Shown here: positions 17,647-28,346 of the stretch, one piece after another
How the letters are laid out: every line of letters starts with the position of its first letter
Position numbering within the stretch: the stretch's first letter is position 1
Source of the DNA: Leucobacter sp. Psy1
GTDB lineage: Bacteria; Actinomycetota; Actinomycetes; Actinomycetales; Microbacteriaceae
Assembly (NCBI RefSeq): GCF_020096995.1
Contig: NZ_CP083692.1
Location: 1,550,001-1,614,000 of the forward strand
DNA: 64,000 bases
Direction: 5' to 3'
Translations under genes and position numbers: made by a program
The notes under the pieces: model-generated
Told to the model about the DNA's origin: nothing
The model's database searches: none
The model's input: the letters and a program-made list of their open reading frames with translations, nothing else

Positions 17647-18625
17647 GTTGCAGCGGACCATCTCGCTGACCGGTGTTGATCTCGCCGCCTTCCTCGGAGA
17701 CCGAGAGCAGCTGATCGGTCAGCTCGAGTCCGAGCACCCAAGCGTCAGCTTCCACGTGCGCGGTGACCTGCTCACGGTGCGCGGTCCCGTCGACGCCGTG
17801 CGAGAGGTCGAGCAGGGCGTGGGCGAAATGCTCGAACTGGCGCGACGGAACGGGGCGGTGAGCCGCTCCGACGTGAAGGAGGTGGGGCGCTTGGTTCGAG
17901 AGGGCAACGGACCAGGAGCCGCGCAGATGCTGGCCGAGCCGATCCTGACGGTGCGCGGCAGGGCCGTGCGCCCGCAGACTCAGGGGCAGCGGGAGTACGT
18001 GCGCGCCATGGACGAGCACACCGTCGTCTTCGGGATCGGGCCGGCAGGTACCGGTAAGACCTATCTCGCGATGGCCAAGGCGGTGCAGTCGCTGCAGCGC
18101 CGCGAGGTGTCGAAGATCATTCTGACGCGTCCCGCCGTCGAGGCGGGGGAGCACCTCGGCTACCTCCCCGGCACCCTCGAGGACAAGATCGACCCGTACC
18201 TGCGGCCGCTCTTCGACGCGGTCGGCGCGATGATGGAGCCCGACCTCGTTCCGCGCCTGATGGCGAGCGGCACCATCGAGGTCGCACCGCTCGCGTACAT
18301 GCGCGGGCGCACCCTCAACGAGTCGTTCGTGGTGCTCGACGAGGCCCAGAACACGACTCCCGAGCAGATGAAGATGTTTCTCACCCGGCTCGGGTACGGC
18401 TCGAAGATCGTCGTGACCGGAGACCTCACGCAGGTCGACCTGCCGCACAAGTCGAGCGGGCTCAGGCAGGTGAGCCGAATCCTGCGCGGCGTCGACGACA
18501 TCCACTTCTCCGACCTCACGGCGGACGACATCGTTCGCCACAGCCTCGTGGGTCGCATCGTGGATGCCTACGACGCCCACGATGCCCGCGACACCAGCAG
18601 CGACCAACGGAGTGCAAACGTATGA
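17636..18625 (+). CDS. phoH: PhoH-like ATPase
   Basis: I place the start at the TTG at 17636, because an aggag Shine-Dalgarno lies 10 nt upstream (17621-17625) and it gives the family's usual ~330 residues. An ATG farther upstream in frame would run through the HIT gene. The N-terminal KH-like region is followed by the P-loop GPAGTGKT (135-142), Walker B FVVLDEAQN and the VVTGDLTQVD motif. PhoH/YbeZ proteins are ATPases linked to RNA metabolism with YbeY, whose gene follows with an ATGA overlap. Confidence 0.92.
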   Translation: MDPELQRTISLTGVDLAAFLGDREQLIGQLESEHPSVSFHVRGDLLTVRGPVDAVREVEQGVGEMLELARRNGAVSRSDVKEVGRLVREGNGPGAAQMLAEPILTVRGRAVRPQTQGQREYVRAMDEHTVVFGIGPAGTGKTYLAMAKAVQSLQRREVSKIILTRPAVEAGEHLGYLPGTLEDKIDPYLRPLFDAVGAMMEPDLVPRLMASGTIEVAPLAYMRGRTLNESFVVLDEAQNTTPEQMKMFLTRLGYGSKIVVTGDLTQVDLPHKSSGLRQVSRILRGVDDIHFSDLTADDIVRHSLVGRIVDAYDAHDARDTSSDQRSANV

Positions 18626-19083
18626 CCGTCGAGATCAACAACGAGGCCGGTACGGCCGTCGACGAGGCAAAGCTCCTGCGGCTCGTCGCCTTCGTCCTGG
18701 AATCGATGCACGTGCACCCCGACACCGAGCTCGGGGTGATGTTCGTCGACGAAGCGGCGATGGAGCGGCTCCACGTGCAGTGGATGAACGAGCCAGGCGC
18801 GACCGATGTGCTCAGCTTCCCTATGGATGAGCTCCGCCCCGGTCGCCCAGACGCCGTGACGCCGGTCGGGATCCTCGGCGACATCGTCGTCTGCCCGCAG
18901 GTCGCCGAGCGCCAGGCCGAGGCCGCCGGGCACGACACCGAGCGGGAGATCATGATCCTGCTCACGCACGGCATGCTGCACCTCCTCGGGTTCGACCACG
19001 CGACCCCCGACGAGGAGGCCGAGATGTTCGGGCTGCAGCGCGACCTGATCCTGAGCTTCGCCATGCGCGAGCGTTCGCGATGA
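18622..19083 (+). CDS. ybeY: Endoribonuclease YbeY (rRNA maturation factor)
   Basis: A 153-residue zinc metalloprotein with the UPF0054 signature LLTHGMLHLLGFDH; the metal ligands are H116, H120 and H126. TDVLSFPMDE and LGDIVV are also typical. YbeY takes part in 16S rRNA 3' maturation and ribosome quality control. It overlaps both phoH and the CNNM/CBS gene by 4 nt, giving a tightly coupled cluster. Confidence 0.96.
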   Translation: MTVEINNEAGTAVDEAKLLRLVAFVLESMHVHPDTELGVMFVDEAAMERLHVQWMNEPGATDVLSFPMDELRPGRPDAVTPVGILGDIVVCPQVAERQAEAAGHDTEREIMILLTHGMLHLLGFDHATPDEEAEMFGLQRDLILSFAMRERSR

Positions 19084-20456
19084 GCGGGCTCGTCGTCGCC
19101 CTGCTGCTCATCGCGGCATTCGCCCTCCTCGCGGTGGGCGCGCTGTTCGCCGCGTCGGATGCCGCGCTGGGGGCGAGGTCGAAGGCCGAGCTGCTCAGCC
19201 TCGCCGACGACCAGCACCGCAGCAGCCGTGCCGTCCGGGCCATCGCAGAAGACGAGAGCACGCACCGCAGTGCGCTGAGCTTCGCCCGCGTGTTCGCCGA
19301 GACCTTCGCCGCCGTGCTCATCACGCTCGTGGTGGCCTACAGCCTCGAGTACCTCTGGCTCGAGCTCGTCATCGCAACGATCGTCATGACGGGTCTCTCG
19401 TTCGTGCTCGTCGGGTCCAGCCCCCGATCAGTCGGCACCCTGTACCCCGACGAGGTCATCAGGTTCTGCGCTCCGGCGATCCACGCGATCCGTGTGCTGC
19501 TCGGTCCGCTGACGACGGCGCTCATCCGTTTCGGCAACCGCGTGACCCCCGGAGTGGCGCGGAACGCGCCGATCCGCGATGAGCAGCAGCTGCTCTCGAT
19601 GGTGGATCAGGCCGCCGAGCAGGAGCTGCTCGAGGACGACGACCGCGACTACATCCACTCCATCGTCGAGTTCGGCGAAACGCGCGTGCGCGAGATCATG
19701 GTGCCGCGCATCGACATGATCACGGTGGACGCCGAGCTCACGGTGCGCGAGGCGCTCGAACAGCTCCTCGCTTCGCGGCACTCGCGACTCCCGGTCGTGT
19801 CCGACGACTCCGACGACGTCATCGGCGTGGTCCACCTGCGCGATGCCAGCGGCTACGTGCTCCGCAGGCCGGAGGAGGCGGAGGTCTCGGTGGTGACGCG
19901 CATCATGAAGCCGGCCATGTTCGTGCCGGAAGTGCAGGTCGCAGACGATCTGCTCAAGCAGATGCAGCTCGAGGCCAACCATCTCGCGCTCGTCGTCGAC
20001 GAGTACGGCGGGATCTCGGGTCTGGCGACGCTCGAGGACCTCATCGAGGAGCTGCTCGGCGACATCACCGACGAGCACGACCGCGAGGTTCCCGAGGCCG
20101 TGGAGCAGCCGGACGGCTCGCAGCTCGTCAGCGCCCGTATGACGGTCGACCGTCTGGGCGAGCTCTTCGGGATCGAATTGGACGATGACGACGTCAACAC
20201 CGTCGGCGGGCTCGTGTCGAAGTACCTCGGTCGGCTCGCCGAGGTCGGCGACCGCGTCGAGGTGCACGGTATCGCGCTCACCGCCGTCGACACCGAGCGG
20301 CGCAGGCAGCGTCTGGTCACCGTTCGCGCGGAGTGGGTGGGCCTGCCGGTCACCGGACCGCTCTCCGGGCTCATCGAAGCCGTCGATCCGCGCTCGTCCT
20401 CCTCGGACGAGCGTCAGGCATCCGCGTACCAGCACCACCGAGAGGATCGCCCGTGA
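19080..20456 (+). CDS. Hemolysin-family/CorC-like CNNM-CBS membrane protein
   Basis: This 458-residue protein has an N-terminal CNNM membrane domain. Helices occur at about residues 3-25, 75-95, 98-118 and 125-150. It is followed by tandem CBS domains (VREIMVPRIDMITVD, RLPVVSDDSDDVIGVVHL, LALVVDEYGGISGLATLEDLIEEL) and a C-terminal CorC/HlyC transporter-associated domain. Family members are linked to Mg2+ efflux or homeostasis; hemolysin is a historical name. It is placed between ybeY and era with 4-nt overlaps on both sides. Confidence 0.92.
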   Translation: MSGLVVALLLIAAFALLAVGALFAASDAALGARSKAELLSLADDQHRSSRAVRAIAEDESTHRSALSFARVFAETFAAVLITLVVAYSLEYLWLELVIATIVMTGLSFVLVGSSPRSVGTLYPDEVIRFCAPAIHAIRVLLGPLTTALIRFGNRVTPGVARNAPIRDEQQLLSMVDQAAEQELLEDDDRDYIHSIVEFGETRVREIMVPRIDMITVDAELTVREALEQLLASRHSRLPVVSDDSDDVIGVVHLRDASGYVLRRPEEAEVSVVTRIMKPAMFVPEVQVADDLLKQMQLEANHLALVVDEYGGISGLATLEDLIEELLGDITDEHDREVPEAVEQPDGSQLVSARMTVDRLGELFGIELDDDDVNTVGGLVSKYLGRLAEVGDRVEVHGIALTAVDTERRRQRLVTVRAEWVGLPVTGPLSGLIEAVDPRSSSSDERQASAYQHHREDRP

Positions 20457-21361
20457 GCGACACACCCTACCGCGCCGGATTCGTCACCTTCGTCGGGCGC
20501 CCTAACGTCGGCAAGTCGACGCTCACGAACGCGCTCGTCGGCGAGAAGGTCGCCATCACCAGTCCGAAGCCGCAGACCACCAGGCGGGCGATCCGGGGGA
20601 TCGTGCACCGTCAGGACGGCCAGCTCATCATCGTGGACACGCCAGGTGTCCACCGGCCGCGCACCCTGCTGGGAGAGCGCCTGAACGCCCTCGTGGAGTC
20701 GATTCTCGGGGACGTCGATGTGATCGGCTTCTGCGTCCTGGCGAATGAGAAGCTCGGGCCGGGGGACCGGTTCATCAGCGAGCGTCTCGACGACTTCCCT
20801 CGCGCGAAGAAGGTCGCGATCCTCACCAAGACGGATCAGGCGAGCCGCACCGAGATCGTGGACCAGCTCGCCCGTATCGGGGCGCTTCGCGAGTGGGACG
20901 CCGTCATTCCGATCTCCTCGACGGCTGGGGAGCAGCTCGACGTGCTCTCCGACGTGCTGCTCGATCTCATGCCGGAGTCCCCGCAGCTCTACGAAGACGC
21001 CCAGGTGACCGACGAGGGCGAGGACGACCGGATCGCCGAGCTCATCAGGGAGGCAGCCCTCGACGGCGTGCGCGACGAACTGCCCCACTCGCTCGCTGTC
21101 ACGGTCGACGACCGTGTCGAGCGGGAGGCAGATGGTGACGATCCCGGGCTCCTGGAGCTGTACGCGAGCCTCTACGTCGAGCGTGACAGCCAGAAGGGCA
21201 TCGTGATCGGCAAGGGCGGATCACGGCTCCGCTCGGTGGGCGAGCGCGCCAGGCACGAGATCGAAGCGCTGCTCGGTCGCCGGGTCTACCTCTCGCTCCG
21301 GGTCAAGGTGCTGAAGGAGTGGCAGCGGGATCCGAAGCTGCTCGGGCGTCTCGGCTTCTAG
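20453..21361 (+). CDS. era: GTPase Era
   Basis: The start is the GTG at 20453, overlapping the previous stop, giving 302 residues. G motifs: GRPNVGKST (15-23), KPQTTRRAIRGIV (G2), DTPGVH (G3) and LTKTD (G4). The C-terminal KH domain has GIVIGKGGSRLRSVGERAR. Era binds the 3' end of 16S rRNA and supports 30S assembly. A longer in-frame reading upstream lies inside the CNNM gene and is not credible. In many relatives recO is near era; none is found here. Confidence 0.97.
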   Translation: MSDTPYRAGFVTFVGRPNVGKSTLTNALVGEKVAITSPKPQTTRRAIRGIVHRQDGQLIIVDTPGVHRPRTLLGERLNALVESILGDVDVIGFCVLANEKLGPGDRFISERLDDFPRAKKVAILTKTDQASRTEIVDQLARIGALREWDAVIPISSTAGEQLDVLSDVLLDLMPESPQLYEDAQVTDEGEDDRIAELIREAALDGVRDELPHSLAVTVDDRVEREADGDDPGLLELYASLYVERDSQKGIVIGKGGSRLRSVGERARHEIEALLGRRVYLSLRVKVLKEWQRDPKLLGRLGF

Positions 21362-21371
21362 CGGCTCCTGC

Positions 21372-21377
21372 TATAGT
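21372..21377 (+). promoter_or_regulatory. -10 element for leaderless leuA leader transcript
   Basis: TATAGT ends 7 nt before the ATG of the leucine leader peptide, so transcription would begin at that ATG. The hexamer lies 11 bp beyond the era stop codon. Confidence 0.7.
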
Positions 21378-21383
21378 GGCGTC

Positions 21384-21428
21384 ATGCTGTTCGGCTCGCT
21401 TCTCCTTAGCCGCCGCGACGAGACCTAA
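21384..21428 (+). CDS. Leucine leader peptide of leuA
   Basis: A 14-codon open frame, M-L-F-G-S-L-L-L-S-R-R-D-E-T, has three consecutive Leu codons (ctt ctc ctt, 21399-21407) right before the 5' arm of a long hairpin. Short Leu-rich leader peptides before leuA have been described in actinobacteria, where ribosome stalling on Leu codons reports leucyl-tRNA supply. The ATG appears to be the transcript's first codon. It is too short for ordinary gene finders. The call rests on sequence and known precedent; regulation is inferred. Confidence 0.82.
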   Translation: MLFGSLLLSRRDET

Positions 21429-21453
21429 ACTTCAGGCCTCCCTCGTCGCGGCG
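21411..21453 (+). promoter_or_regulatory. leuA attenuator hairpin (LEU-type element)
   Basis: A perfect 12-bp stem (21411-21422 with 21442-21453) encloses a 19-nt loop. The 5' arm lies in the last codons of the leader peptide, so a ribosome stalled at the Leu codons would cover it and open the stem. No T-run follows, so classic transcription termination is unlikely. Bases 21452-21456 (cgttc) also complement gaacg at 21493-21497 just before the leuA start, which allows an alternative translation-blocking fold. Confidence 0.75.
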
Positions 21454-21467
21454 TTCGTGTTGGCTGA

Positions 21468-23916
<2,449 letters not shown>

Positions 23917-23920
<4 letters not shown>

Positions 23921-24915
23921 CGGGCGAGCTCTCGGCGCAGGCGAACTCGGGCGAACTCGGCTTCGAGGGTGCGCTGCGACCTGGCTCCCTTGAGGAGTTC
24001 GTCGGTCAGTCTCGGGTGCGGCAGCAGCTTCGCCTCCTCCTCGACGCCGCAACGATGCAGCAGCGGACCCCCGACCACATCCTGCTCGCCGGCCCCCCTG
24101 GCCTCGGGAAGACGACGCTCTCGATGATCGTCGCGGCTGAGCTCGAGAAGCCGCTGCACCAGACCTCGGGCCCCGCCATTCAGCACGCCGGCGATCTCGC
24201 AGCAGTCCTGTCGGCGCTCACGCCAGGCGAAGTCCTCTTCATCGACGAGATCCACCGCATGGCCAGGAGCGCCGAGGAGATGCTCTATCTCGCGATGGAG
24301 GACTTCAAGATCGACATCATGGTCGGCAAGGGGGCCGGAGCGACGTCGATTCCGCTCGAGATCGCACCCTTCACGCTCGTCGGCGCGACGACGCGCGCCG
24401 GGCTCCTGCCGAATCCGCTGCGGGACCGCTTCGGATTCACGGCCCATCTCGAGTTCTACTCCGAAGACGAACTGGCGAGCGTCGTGTCCCGTGCCGCTCG
24501 GCTGCTCGACTTCGGCATTGCGGACGCCGGAGTGACCGAGATCGCCGGCCGGTCGCGCGGCACACCACGCATCGCGAACCGGCTGCTCCGTCGGGTGCGC
24601 GACTACAGTCTCGTGCACGGTGTCGCCGGCGGCACCGAGGCCGTACAGGCCGCACTCGCGCTTTACGACGTGGACGAGCAGGGCCTCGACCGGCTCGACC
24701 GCGAGGTGCTCCGCGCCGTTGTCGAGCGCTTCGGCGGCGGCCCCGTCGGGCTCTCCACTCTGGCGGTTTCAGTCGGGGAGGAAGCGGAGACCATCGAGTC
24801 GGTCGTCGAGCCGTTCCTGGTCAGGGCCGGGCTGCTCTCGCGCACGCCGCGCGGTCGCACCGTGACCCGGTTGGGGTGGGAGCACACAGGCATCCCCATG
24901 CCTCCCGTCAGCTAG
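23917..24915 (+). CDS. ruvB: Holliday junction DNA helicase RuvB
   Basis: This 332-residue AAA+ motor overlaps ruvA by 4 nt. It has P-loop GPPGLGKT (residues 59-66), Walker B with FIDEIHR, sensor GATTRAG, the arginine-finger region LRDRFGF and a C-terminal winged helix ([23 protein letters not shown]). It drives branch migration with RuvA. Length and motifs are complete. The 3' end carries the -10 element of yajC. Confidence 0.97.
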
Positions 24916-24918
24916 ACT
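24913..24918 (+). promoter_or_regulatory. Putative yajC-secD-secF promoter (-10)
   Basis: TAGACT overlaps the ruvB stop codon. The ~45-nt leader that follows contains a small perfect hairpin (24929-24934 with 24938-24943, GAA loop) whose role is unknown, before the gaaagga Shine-Dalgarno of yajC. Confidence 0.5.
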
Positions 24919-24971
24919 GGGGTGGTTTGCGCCCGAAGGGCGCTTCCCCCGACCCCATCGAAAGGACCACC

Positions 24972-25412
24972 GTGGATCCGATTTCACTCGTCATGATCGC
25001 CCTCATCGGCGTGCTCATCATCTTCATGTTCCGCAACGGCAAGAAGCGTCGTCAGGCGATGGAGCAGCTGCAGAGCGGCCTGCGCCCGGGTGCAGGCGTC
25101 ATGCTCCAGTCCGGCATCTTCGGCATCGTGGAGTCGGTGGACGAGGAGAACAATCGGGTGACGATCCTGAGCGGCGACAGCACGCTGGTCGTCCACCGCA
25201 ACGCGATCGGTCAGATCACCGATCCGGTCGACGCGCCGGTCGTCGAGGAGCCCGTGGTCGCTCCCGATGACGACCCCGAGTTCAGCCCGAAGGTGGTGGA
25301 GGAGGAGATCGTCGTCATCGATGAGGATCGCCGCGCCGCCGAATCGGACACCGCAGAGCGTTCCGCAGAAGAGGGCGACGATCGCCCGAACGGCGAAGCG
25401 CCGAAAGCGTAG
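24972..25412 (+). CDS. yajC: Preprotein translocase subunit YajC
   Basis: A 146-residue protein starting at a GTG with a gaaagga Shine-Dalgarno. One N-terminal membrane helix (about residues 4-20, ISLVMIALIGVLIIFMF) is followed by a basic RNGKKRRQAM stretch and a small YajC domain (GAGVMLQSGIFGIVESVDEE). A long acidic C-terminal tail, variable in actinobacteria, completes it. YajC associates with SecDF and the Sec translocon. It is followed by secD and secF in the standard order. Confidence 0.92.
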   Translation: MDPISLVMIALIGVLIIFMFRNGKKRRQAMEQLQSGLRPGAGVMLQSGIFGIVESVDEENNRVTILSGDSTLVVHRNAIGQITDPVDAPVVEEPVVAPDDDPEFSPKVVEEEIVVIDEDRRAAESDTAERSAEEGDDRPNGEAPKA

Positions 25413-25460
25413 TCCCAGCTCCACTCCTCCTCACCCTCTGTTCCCGGAAAGCGGTTCACC

Positions 25461-27182
25461 TTGGCGTCATCACCTGCCGTGAAGAAAGCGTGGCGTTCGC
25501 TCACCCTGCTCCTCGTCCTCATCGTGGGTCTCGTCGGTGTCATCGCGATCGGCGTGGCCAAGGGTGAGACGGGTTGGGCGCCGAAGCTGGCGCTCGACCT
25601 GCAGGGCGGCACGCAGATCCTGCTCGCCCCGAAGCTGACCGACGGTGGCGGCGCCGTGAGCGGCGAGCAGCTCGACCAGGCCGTGAGCATCATCCGCGAC
25701 CGCGTCGACGCCTCGGGTGTTTCCGAGGCCGAGGTGACCACGCAGGGCAGCCAGAACATCTCGGTGGCCATCCCCGGCCAGGCGGACGAGGAGACGCTGG
25801 CCCGCATCTCGGCCTCGGCGAAGCTCGACTTCCGGCCGGTGCTCGCGATGGACGCCGCAGGATCGCTCACTCCTGAGGGCGAGGAGGACGCCGCCGCGGA
25901 GGGCGAGCCCGCACCGGCCGAGGATCGCGATCCTGATCCGTTGCCCGAGGGCGCGGGCGACCTCGAATGGATCACCCCTGCGCTGCAGCAGGAGTTCGAG
26001 GACTTCACCTGCGACTCCGATGCGGCGCTCAACGCCGGCGAAGCCGCGACCGACCGCCCGCTGGTCACCTGCGACGAGACCAATCAGGTCAAGTACATTC
26101 TCGGTCCGGTCGAGCTCGACGGAGACGTCATCACGGACGCCACGGCGCAGGCCGAGACTACGCAGCAGGGCGCGACGACCGGCGGGTGGGCCGTTCAGCT
26201 GCGCATGACCGATGCCGGCGGCAAGGCGTTCGGCGAGATCAGTTCACGGATGTTCGGTGCTCAGCCCCCGCAGAACCAGTTCGCGTTCGTGCTCGACGGC
26301 CGAGTCGTCTCGGCGCCCACCATGAACGCGCAGATCCTGGACGGTCGCCCGTCGATCTCAGGCGACTTCACGCAGGAGGACGCCGAGGTGCTGGCGGATC
26401 AGCTGAAGTTCGGCGCGCTTCCGATCGGGTTCGAGACGCAGAGCCAGGAGGACATCTCGGCGACGCTCGGTTCCAACCAGCTCCAGGCGGGCCTCATCGC
26501 CGGCATCATCGGTCTCGCCCTCGTGGTCGTCTATTCGCTGTTCCAGTACCGCGTGCTCGGCACCGTGACCATCATGTCGCTCGGCATCGCCGCTGTGCTG
26601 ACGTACCTCCTGCTGACCTTCTTCTCCTGGCGGCAGGGGTACCGATTGAGTCTCGCCGGCGTCGCCGGCATTATCGTGGCGATCGGCTTCACGGCTGACT
26701 CCTTCATCCTGTACTTCGAACGCGTCCGGGACTCCATACGAGACGGGTTCGCATTGAACTCCGCCGTCGACCAGGGGTGGAAGAAGGCGCTGCGCACCAT
26801 CCTCGCCTCCGACGCGATCAACATCATGGCCGCGGTCATCCTGTTCATCTTCGCGGTCGCGAACGTGCGAGGTTTCGCGTTCACACTCGGACTGACGACG
26901 CTCATCGACATCATCGTGGTGATGGCATTCACGCACCCGCTCATGACGCTGCTCGCGCGGACGAAGTTCTACCGCGAGGGGCACCCGGCATCCGGCCTCG
27001 ATCCGCGCCGGCTCGGCGCGGTCTACCGTGGCCGCCTGCAGTTCCGCGCGCCCGTCGCGACCGGCGGGCGGGGCAAGAGCAAGAAGAATCTCGGCAGCCG
27101 CAAGGAGGCCGAGCGCCGGCAGACAATCGCCGAGCGCAAGGCCGCGGAAGCGGGCGTCGAACCCGCCGGAAAGGAGAGCTGA
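25461..27182 (+). CDS. secD: Protein translocase subunit SecD
   Basis: This 573-residue protein starts at a TTG with a ggaaag Shine-Dalgarno 9 nt upstream; a GTG six codons in is an alternative. The first membrane helix (LTLLLVLIVGLVGVIAIGV) precedes the DLQGGTQILL motif. A large periplasmic-side P1 domain follows with a Glu/Ala/Pro-rich insertion around residues 135-165. The remaining five membrane helices include FTADSFILYFERVRDSIRDG. With SecF it uses the proton motive force to pull exported proteins through SecYEG. Confidence 0.95.
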   Translation: MASSPAVKKAWRSLTLLLVLIVGLVGVIAIGVAKGETGWAPKLALDLQGGTQILLAPKLTDGGGAVSGEQLDQAVSIIRDRVDASGVSEAEVTTQGSQNISVAIPGQADEETLARISASAKLDFRPVLAMDAAGSLTPEGEEDAAAEGEPAPAEDRDPDPLPEGAGDLEWITPALQQEFEDFTCDSDAALNAGEAATDRPLVTCDETNQVKYILGPVELDGDVITDATAQAETTQQGATTGGWAVQLRMTDAGGKAFGEISSRMFGAQPPQNQFAFVLDGRVVSAPTMNAQILDGRPSISGDFTQEDAEVLADQLKFGALPIGFETQSQEDISATLGSNQLQAGLIAGIIGLALVVVYSLFQYRVLGTVTIMSLGIAAVLTYLLLTFFSWRQGYRLSLAGVAGIIVAIGFTADSFILYFERVRDSIRDGFALNSAVDQGWKKALRTILASDAINIMAAVILFIFAVANVRGFAFTLGLTTLIDIIVVMAFTHPLMTLLARTKFYREGHPASGLDPRRLGAVYRGRLQFRAPVATGGRGKSKKNLGSRKEAERRQTIAERKAAEAGVEPAGKES

Positions 27183-27183
27183 C

Positions 27184-28260
27184 ATGGCACGCTCATTCTC
27201 TGAGTGGGGCAATGCGATCTACACCGGCGAGCAGTCGGTGGAGTTCGTGCGCGGGCGCAAGCTCTGGTACGGCATCGCCGTCGTGCTGGTCATCATCTCC
27301 ATCGTCGGGCCGTTCCTGCGCGGCGGATTCGTCTTCGGCATCGAGTTCACCGGAGGCAGCCAGTTCCAGGTGCACCTCGACTCGTCGGTCGAGAACGATC
27401 AGCAGATCGCCGAGGATGCCATTGCTGAGGTCCTGCCGACGAGCACGCCGCGCGTCAGCCACGTGGGCCAGACCGATGTGCGCGTGCAGCTCGAGGATCT
27501 GAGCGAGACCGAGAACACCGAGGTCTCCGCAGCACTGCAAGAGGCGTTCGCGGTCGACGAGTCGGATGTCACGTACTCCTTCGTCGGGCCTGCCTGGGGG
27601 CAGGACATCACCAAGCAGGCGCTCATCGGTGTCGCGGTGTTCCTGATCTTCGCGGCTCTGGTCATGGCCGTGTACTTCCGGACCTGGAAGATGGCTGCCG
27701 CGGCGCTCATCGCGCTGGTGCACGACCTCATCATCACGGCGGGCATCTACGGCATTACCGGTTTCGAGGTCACGCCTGCAGCGCTGATCGGCTTCTTGAC
27801 GATCATGGGCTACTCGCTCTACGACACGGTGGTGGTCTTCGACAAGATCCGCGAGAACACCTCCCCGGGTGCATTGAATGACACCCGGACCTTCTCGGAG
27901 TCGGTAAACCTCGCCGTCAACCAGACCCTGGTCCGCTCCATCAATACCTCGGTCGTCGGCCTGCTGCCCGTCGGCGGCATTCTCTTCATCGGCGGATACT
28001 GGCTCGGTGCCGCGACGCTGCGCGACATCTCGCTCGCGCTCTTCATCGGCATCCTCGTCGGAGCCTACTCGACGATCTTCGTGGCGGCTCCCGTCTACGC
28101 AGACATGCGCTCCCACGAGCCGGCACTCAAGAAGCGCGATGCCCGCGTGCTCGAGATCCGCGAGCAGAACGCCGCGGACGAGGCGGAAAGGGCAGATGCA
28201 ACGGCCCAGGCGGGGGCCGCTCCCGGTGGCGCTGAGAGCGAACGGGGTACCGGCGTCTGA
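27184..28260 (+). CDS. secF: Protein translocase subunit SecF
   Basis: From the ATG at 27184, one base after the secD stop, the protein has 358 residues with six membrane helices. Signatures are the FGIEFTGGSQFQVHL segment, MGYSLYDTVVVFDKIREN and NQTLVRSINTS, all typical of SecF. The tail is charged. It pairs with SecD in the accessory export motor. The secD-secF spacing implies co-translation. Confidence 0.96.
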   Translation: MARSFSEWGNAIYTGEQSVEFVRGRKLWYGIAVVLVIISIVGPFLRGGFVFGIEFTGGSQFQVHLDSSVENDQQIAEDAIAEVLPTSTPRVSHVGQTDVRVQLEDLSETENTEVSAALQEAFAVDESDVTYSFVGPAWGQDITKQALIGVAVFLIFAALVMAVYFRTWKMAAAALIALVHDLIITAGIYGITGFEVTPAALIGFLTIMGYSLYDTVVVFDKIRENTSPGALNDTRTFSESVNLAVNQTLVRSINTSVVGLLPVGGILFIGGYWLGAATLRDISLALFIGILVGAYSTIFVAAPVYADMRSHEPALKKRDARVLEIREQNAADEAERADATAQAGAAPGGAESERGTGV

Positions 28261-28312
28261 CCCCGGGCGGTATGGTGATCCCTCCGGATTCGTGATCGAC
28301 GCAGACGTGGTG

Positions 28313-28318
28313 TAACGT
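28313..28318 (+). promoter_or_regulatory. Putative rel promoter (-10)
   Basis: TAACGT lies 28 nt before the rel ATG in the 86-bp gap after secF, giving a leader of roughly 22 nt that includes the cagggggtgg Shine-Dalgarno. A TATGGT at 28271-28276 is an alternative. Confidence 0.35.
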
Positions 28319-28346
28319 TCAATCATTCATCTCCAGGGGGTGGCGC

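Noticed and set aside
21411-21453. The leuA hairpin as a classical intrinsic transcription terminator
   Set aside because: No run of T follows the stem, and the alternative pairing is with the leuA translation start region, so a translational or LEU-type mechanism fits better.
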